The notes under the pieces: generated by a model
Seen by the model: the letters and a program-made list of their open reading frames with translations, nothing else
The model's database searches: none
Told to the model about the DNA's origin: nothing
Assembly: GCA_016222905.1 (NCBI GenBank)
Contig: JACRPZ010000082.1
Location: 1-44,701, forward strand
DNA length: 44,701 nucleotides
From: Nitrospirota bacterium
GTDB taxonomy: Bacteria > Nitrospirota > Thermodesulfovibrionia > UBA6902
Direction of reading: 5' to 3'
Position numbers and translations under genes: made by a program
In this document: piece after piece, positions 42,600 through 44,701 of the stretch
How the letters are laid out: each line of letters begins with the position of its first letter
How positions within the stretch are numbered: position 1 is the first letter of the stretch

Positions 42600-44015
42600 A
42601 TGAGGACTACACTGCGAATTATTATCTTTCTTTGTTGTTTTCTGCTTTCAGGTACTGATTGTTTCTCAGGTGAACCGTGGAAGTTTAAGAAAAGCTATGA
42701 AAGTAAACAATTGACAGAAAATCCTTTCTTTCTGATGACCGCCGCTGATATAAATAAAAACGGATTTAAAGAACTGATTGTGACAGATTTTGGAAAATTC
42801 GGAGATCACATTGAAGAGAGGAAAGAGTGGACGAAGGATTGGAAACATGATAACTTGTTTGTCCTTGAGTGGAATAAAGATACACTTAAGACCAAGTGGA
42901 GCAAACAATGGGACATCAGTAATATGAAAGCAAAGGTATCATACAGACATTTTCGTGCATTTGAGGCACGGCAAATAGTTTCATGGCAGGTTGGAGATAA
43001 AATAACAGTCGAAACAATCCCGCCTTATCTCGGACTTGAATGGAATAAAGGCGAATATATTTTACATGAGCAACAGGGCCTTTTTAATGCAGAGCCGCTA
43101 ATTGGGAGCTATGTGTTTCCATGGTTGAGCGCATCCTGTTACGAAACATTCTATTCCGAAACATTTCCAAATAAACCAGCATGGCCACAGGAATGCCTTG
43201 TGGGCATTCGTAATTTTTCCGGAAAGGGAAAGAGAATAGTCACTGTGCTTGAAGAAAGAACTGGGGATAAAGAATACAAACAAACTTTACGCGTTAGAAA
43301 GTTTGAAGCTGGTTATCCAATTGAGTGGGAGCAAAAAGGCAACACAAAATATAGCTGGTGGAGTCCCGGCAGAGAGATATTCGTTGATAGGCTTAATATG
43401 GAATCAACCAGTGGTCTATTAATACTTGAAGGAGGACGGAATGGAGGTTGGAATTTGTTTGATCGGGATGAGAAAAACAATAACTATCGTATTCAGAAGT
43501 TTAAAGGTGAAAAATGGTATGGACTTATGTACGACCTTCCCGAAGTTTATCTCCGATCTACTCAAAAGAAAGGCGTAGAAGAATATTGGTATTATCGTAT
43601 GGTGGAAATCAACCCCGAACAGGATATATTTTTTTCAATTAAGAAAGTAACTCTTAAGCCTGACCTTACAGGTTTTACCGAGGATGACATTGATTTTTCT
43701 CATAATGAAAACTTTATTGGAGTAGGTTTCTTTGATCTAAAAGATATTGATAATGATGGCCTTGATGAAATCATTCTCGTTGAAGAAACAGGCAAATACA
43801 GACGCGAAGGAGAAGAAGATATTGTCTATTCTGACGTAAAAGATTACATCAAGATTCTAAAATGGGACGGCAAGGAATACAAAACCATGTGGGTAAGCCC
43901 GCCATATACAAAGAGAGGCACAAAGTTTCTTGTGGAAGATATCAAGAACTCCGGCAAAAAACAGTTGATAGTAATGACGAGTAATGAGACTATTCAGATA
44001 TGGGAGAGACAATAA
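42600..44015 (+). CDS. Exported FG-GAP/VCBS-like repeat protein of unknown function
   Basis: This 471-residue protein has a signal peptide (1-24, IIIFLCCFLLSGTDCFSG). Two calcium-loop-like segments typical of FG-GAP/VCBS repeats are visible: AADINKNGFKELIVTDFG near residue 49 and LKDIDNDGLDEIILVEE near 381. The rest is rich in Trp, Lys and Tyr with beta-strand patterns. A beta-propeller-like extracytoplasmic protein is likely. It is monocistronic as far as can be seen. Confidence 0.72.
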   Translation: MRTTLRIIIFLCCFLLSGTDCFSGEPWKFKKSYESKQLTENPFFLMTAADINKNGFKELIVTDFGKFGDHIEERKEWTKDWKHDNLFVLEWNKDTLKTKWSKQWDISNMKAKVSYRHFRAFEARQIVSWQVGDKITVETIPPYLGLEWNKGEYILHEQQGLFNAEPLIGSYVFPWLSASCYETFYSETFPNKPAWPQECLVGIRNFSGKGKRIVTVLEERTGDKEYKQTLRVRKFEAGYPIEWEQKGNTKYSWWSPGREIFVDRLNMESTSGLLILEGGRNGGWNLFDRDEKNNNYRIQKFKGEKWYGLMYDLPEVYLRSTQKKGVEEYWYYRMVEINPEQDIFFSIKKVTLKPDLTGFTEDDIDFSHNENFIGVGFFDLKDIDNDGLDEIILVEETGKYRREGEEDIVYSDVKDYIKILKWDGKEYKTMWVSPPYTKRGTKFLVEDIKNSGKKQLIVMTSNETIQIWERQ

Positions 44016-44078
44016 AGGTAAAAATGTTAAAACTACAGGGGGATAGAGACACATCCTCTATTACTTGTGCTCCATGCC

Positions 44079-44141
44079 TTGCTTTTTCCCGATTTGTACG
44101 ATACCATATTACATGGTAATATTACCAAATATTATGGTAAT
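44079..44141 (+). promoter_or_regulatory. Promoter and multi-site operator of the winged-helix gene
   Basis: TTGCTT (44079-44084), a 17-bp spacer and TACCAT (44102-44107) form a candidate promoter. Overlapping and following it are ACCATATT (44103-44110), the perfect palindrome GGTAATATTACC (44115-44126) and a repeat of ATGGTAAT (44113-44120 and 44134-44141, 21 bp apart). The arrangement suggests several bound dimers on one DNA face, consistent with autorepression. Confidence 0.55.
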
Positions 44142-44150
44142 GGAGATATT

Positions 44151-44465
44151 ATGCTTGAGGCGCTTTTTGGAAACATCATTATAGAGAAGATACTCCTCTT
44201 CCTCAATACTTATGGAGAGGGTTATCCGCTTGGGATGGCAAAGACCTTTGAAGAGCCGGTAAACAGGATCCAGCAGCAGCTCAGGAGACTGGAGGAAGGC
44301 GGCATTGTGGTCAGCCGTCTTGTAGGCAGGGTGAGGCTTTATACTCTGAACCCGAGGTATCCTTTTCTTAAAGAACTGAAGGCGTTAATTTCAAAGGCGT
44401 ATAAATTTCTTCCAGAGGATGAGGAGGAGAAGTACTACCGCAGGCGCACAAGGCCGCACAATTAG
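44151..44465 (+). CDS. Small winged-helix transcriptional regulator
   Basis: This 104-residue ArsR/MarR-like winged-helix protein begins MLEALFGNIIIEKILLFLNTYGEGYPLGMAKTF. The recognition region is EPVNRIQQQLRRLEEGGIVV and the wing SRLVGRVRLYTLNPRYPF. The basic C-terminus is YYRRRTRPHN. Short proteins of this type often accompany nucleotidyltransferase or toxin genes. None is visible here, but the window ends soon after in an IS end. GGAG six bases before 44151 supports the start over an in-frame ATG at 44067 that would lie in the operator. Confidence 0.78.
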   Translation: MLEALFGNIIIEKILLFLNTYGEGYPLGMAKTFEEPVNRIQQQLRRLEEGGIVVSRLVGRVRLYTLNPRYPFLKELKALISKAYKFLPEDEEEKYYRRRTRPHN

Positions 44466-44499
44466 CAGACATATGGCCTGCCTAAAAACTCAGAATTTG

Positions 44500-44567
44500 T
44501 CGTTGTCCGGCTTGACCGGATAATCCAGCACCTATTAAAAAGACTGGATTCCCGCTTTCGTGGGAAT
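44500..44567. repeat. REP-like palindromes at the right IS junction
   Basis: GTCCGGCTTGACCGGATAAT near 44507-44526 and ATTCCCGCTTTCGTGGGAAT at 44548-44567 are the same palindrome family as at 120-187 and 22300-22375. The sequence shared with the left IS copy begins within the second palindrome. Confidence 0.65.
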
Positions 44568-44701
44568 GATAACATGAAAAAGAGTGCACCTCCTGAGGGC
44601 GATAGCAAAAAGCTAACCCCTAATGTTTAAAACAGGGTGATAGTGTTAATATCCCCTAAAATTTAAGAGGAGGTGCACATATGAAGTATATCGGAATTGA
44701 T
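44562..44701 (+). mobile_element. 5' end of an IS110-type element (right copy, truncated by window edge)
   Basis: It comprises a non-coding leader of about 113 bases after the REP palindrome, a Shine-Dalgarno AGAGGAGG at 44666-44673 and the first seven codons of a gene (44681-44701, MKYIGID). YIGID at the N-terminus is typical of IS110-family DEDD transposases. The leader holds GTGCACCTCCT (44584-44594), an exact complement of AGGAGGTGCAC (44668-44678) over the Shine-Dalgarno, and direct repeats AGGGCGATAG/AGGGTGATAG. In IS110 elements such non-coding ends can encode a bridge RNA; this is not shown here. Confidence 0.6.

Overview
This is a bacterial chromosomal segment, probably a metagenome contig. 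Its composition is moderately AT-rich. It encodes Gram-negative export signals (lipoprotein boxes, a Tat signal, an IPTL-CTERM protein), a group 3b NiFe hydrogenase, a cbb3-type oxidase, paired DUF507 genes beside the ribosomal S6/SSB/S18 operon, and many small dispersed palindromic repeats. This mix fits a Nitrospirota (Thermodesulfovibrionia-like) or deltaproteobacterium-like host. That placement is inferred from gene content only. No 16S rRNA is present.

Layout. Both ends carry the same 126 bp in inverted orientation: the 5' non-coding end and first codons of an IS110-type transposase, each abutting a REP-like palindrome. The assembly therefore most likely stopped at a multi-copy IS. From left to right: fabF (minus); a four-subunit NAD(P)-linked NiFe hydrogenase operon (1.6-5.8 kb); a methyltransferase remnant; an IPTL-CTERM secreted protein; tRNA-Lys and tRNA-Glu; serC-serA-purA (minus); an M29 aminopeptidase; two small unknown genes; purB; a type III restriction-modification operon with an AlbA/Schlafen-type gene between mod and res (15.3-21.5 kb); and a metallophosphoesterase. 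A more GC-rich cassette follows with three exported enzymes (SnoaL-like, isochorismatase-like, Tat-lipoprotein amidohydrolase; 22.7-26.2 kb), then a BrnT/BrnA module whose two genes are joined in frame, then rpsF-ssb-rpsR with two DUF507 genes (minus).

The second half holds a PhnD-like lipoprotein, a histidine kinase and an NtrC-type regulator. A textbook sigma-54 promoter then precedes a polar amino-acid ABC transporter (binding protein and two permeases, no ATPase here). Next comes a cytochrome c remnant and a RelE/ParE-Phd module bounded by a 38-bp near-identical direct repeat, then a HEAT-repeat lipoprotein. An Rrf2 regulator with its own operator/promoter heads a cbb3 oxidase operon of unusual architecture: CcoN, a CcoO fused to a second cytochrome c domain, a free-standing CcoP-like membrane anchor, two tiny membrane proteins and CcoG. 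The window closes with an FG-GAP-like secreted protein and a winged-helix regulator with a conspicuous operator.

How the parts work together. The hydrogenase exchanges electrons between H2 and NAD(P)H in the cytosol. The cbb3 oxidase is a high-affinity terminal oxidase controlled by a probable Fe-S Rrf2 sensor, so the host likely meets low oxygen. The PhnD-HK-NtrC set probably drives the amino-acid transporter. Several transcription units appear to make leaderless or nearly leaderless mRNAs.
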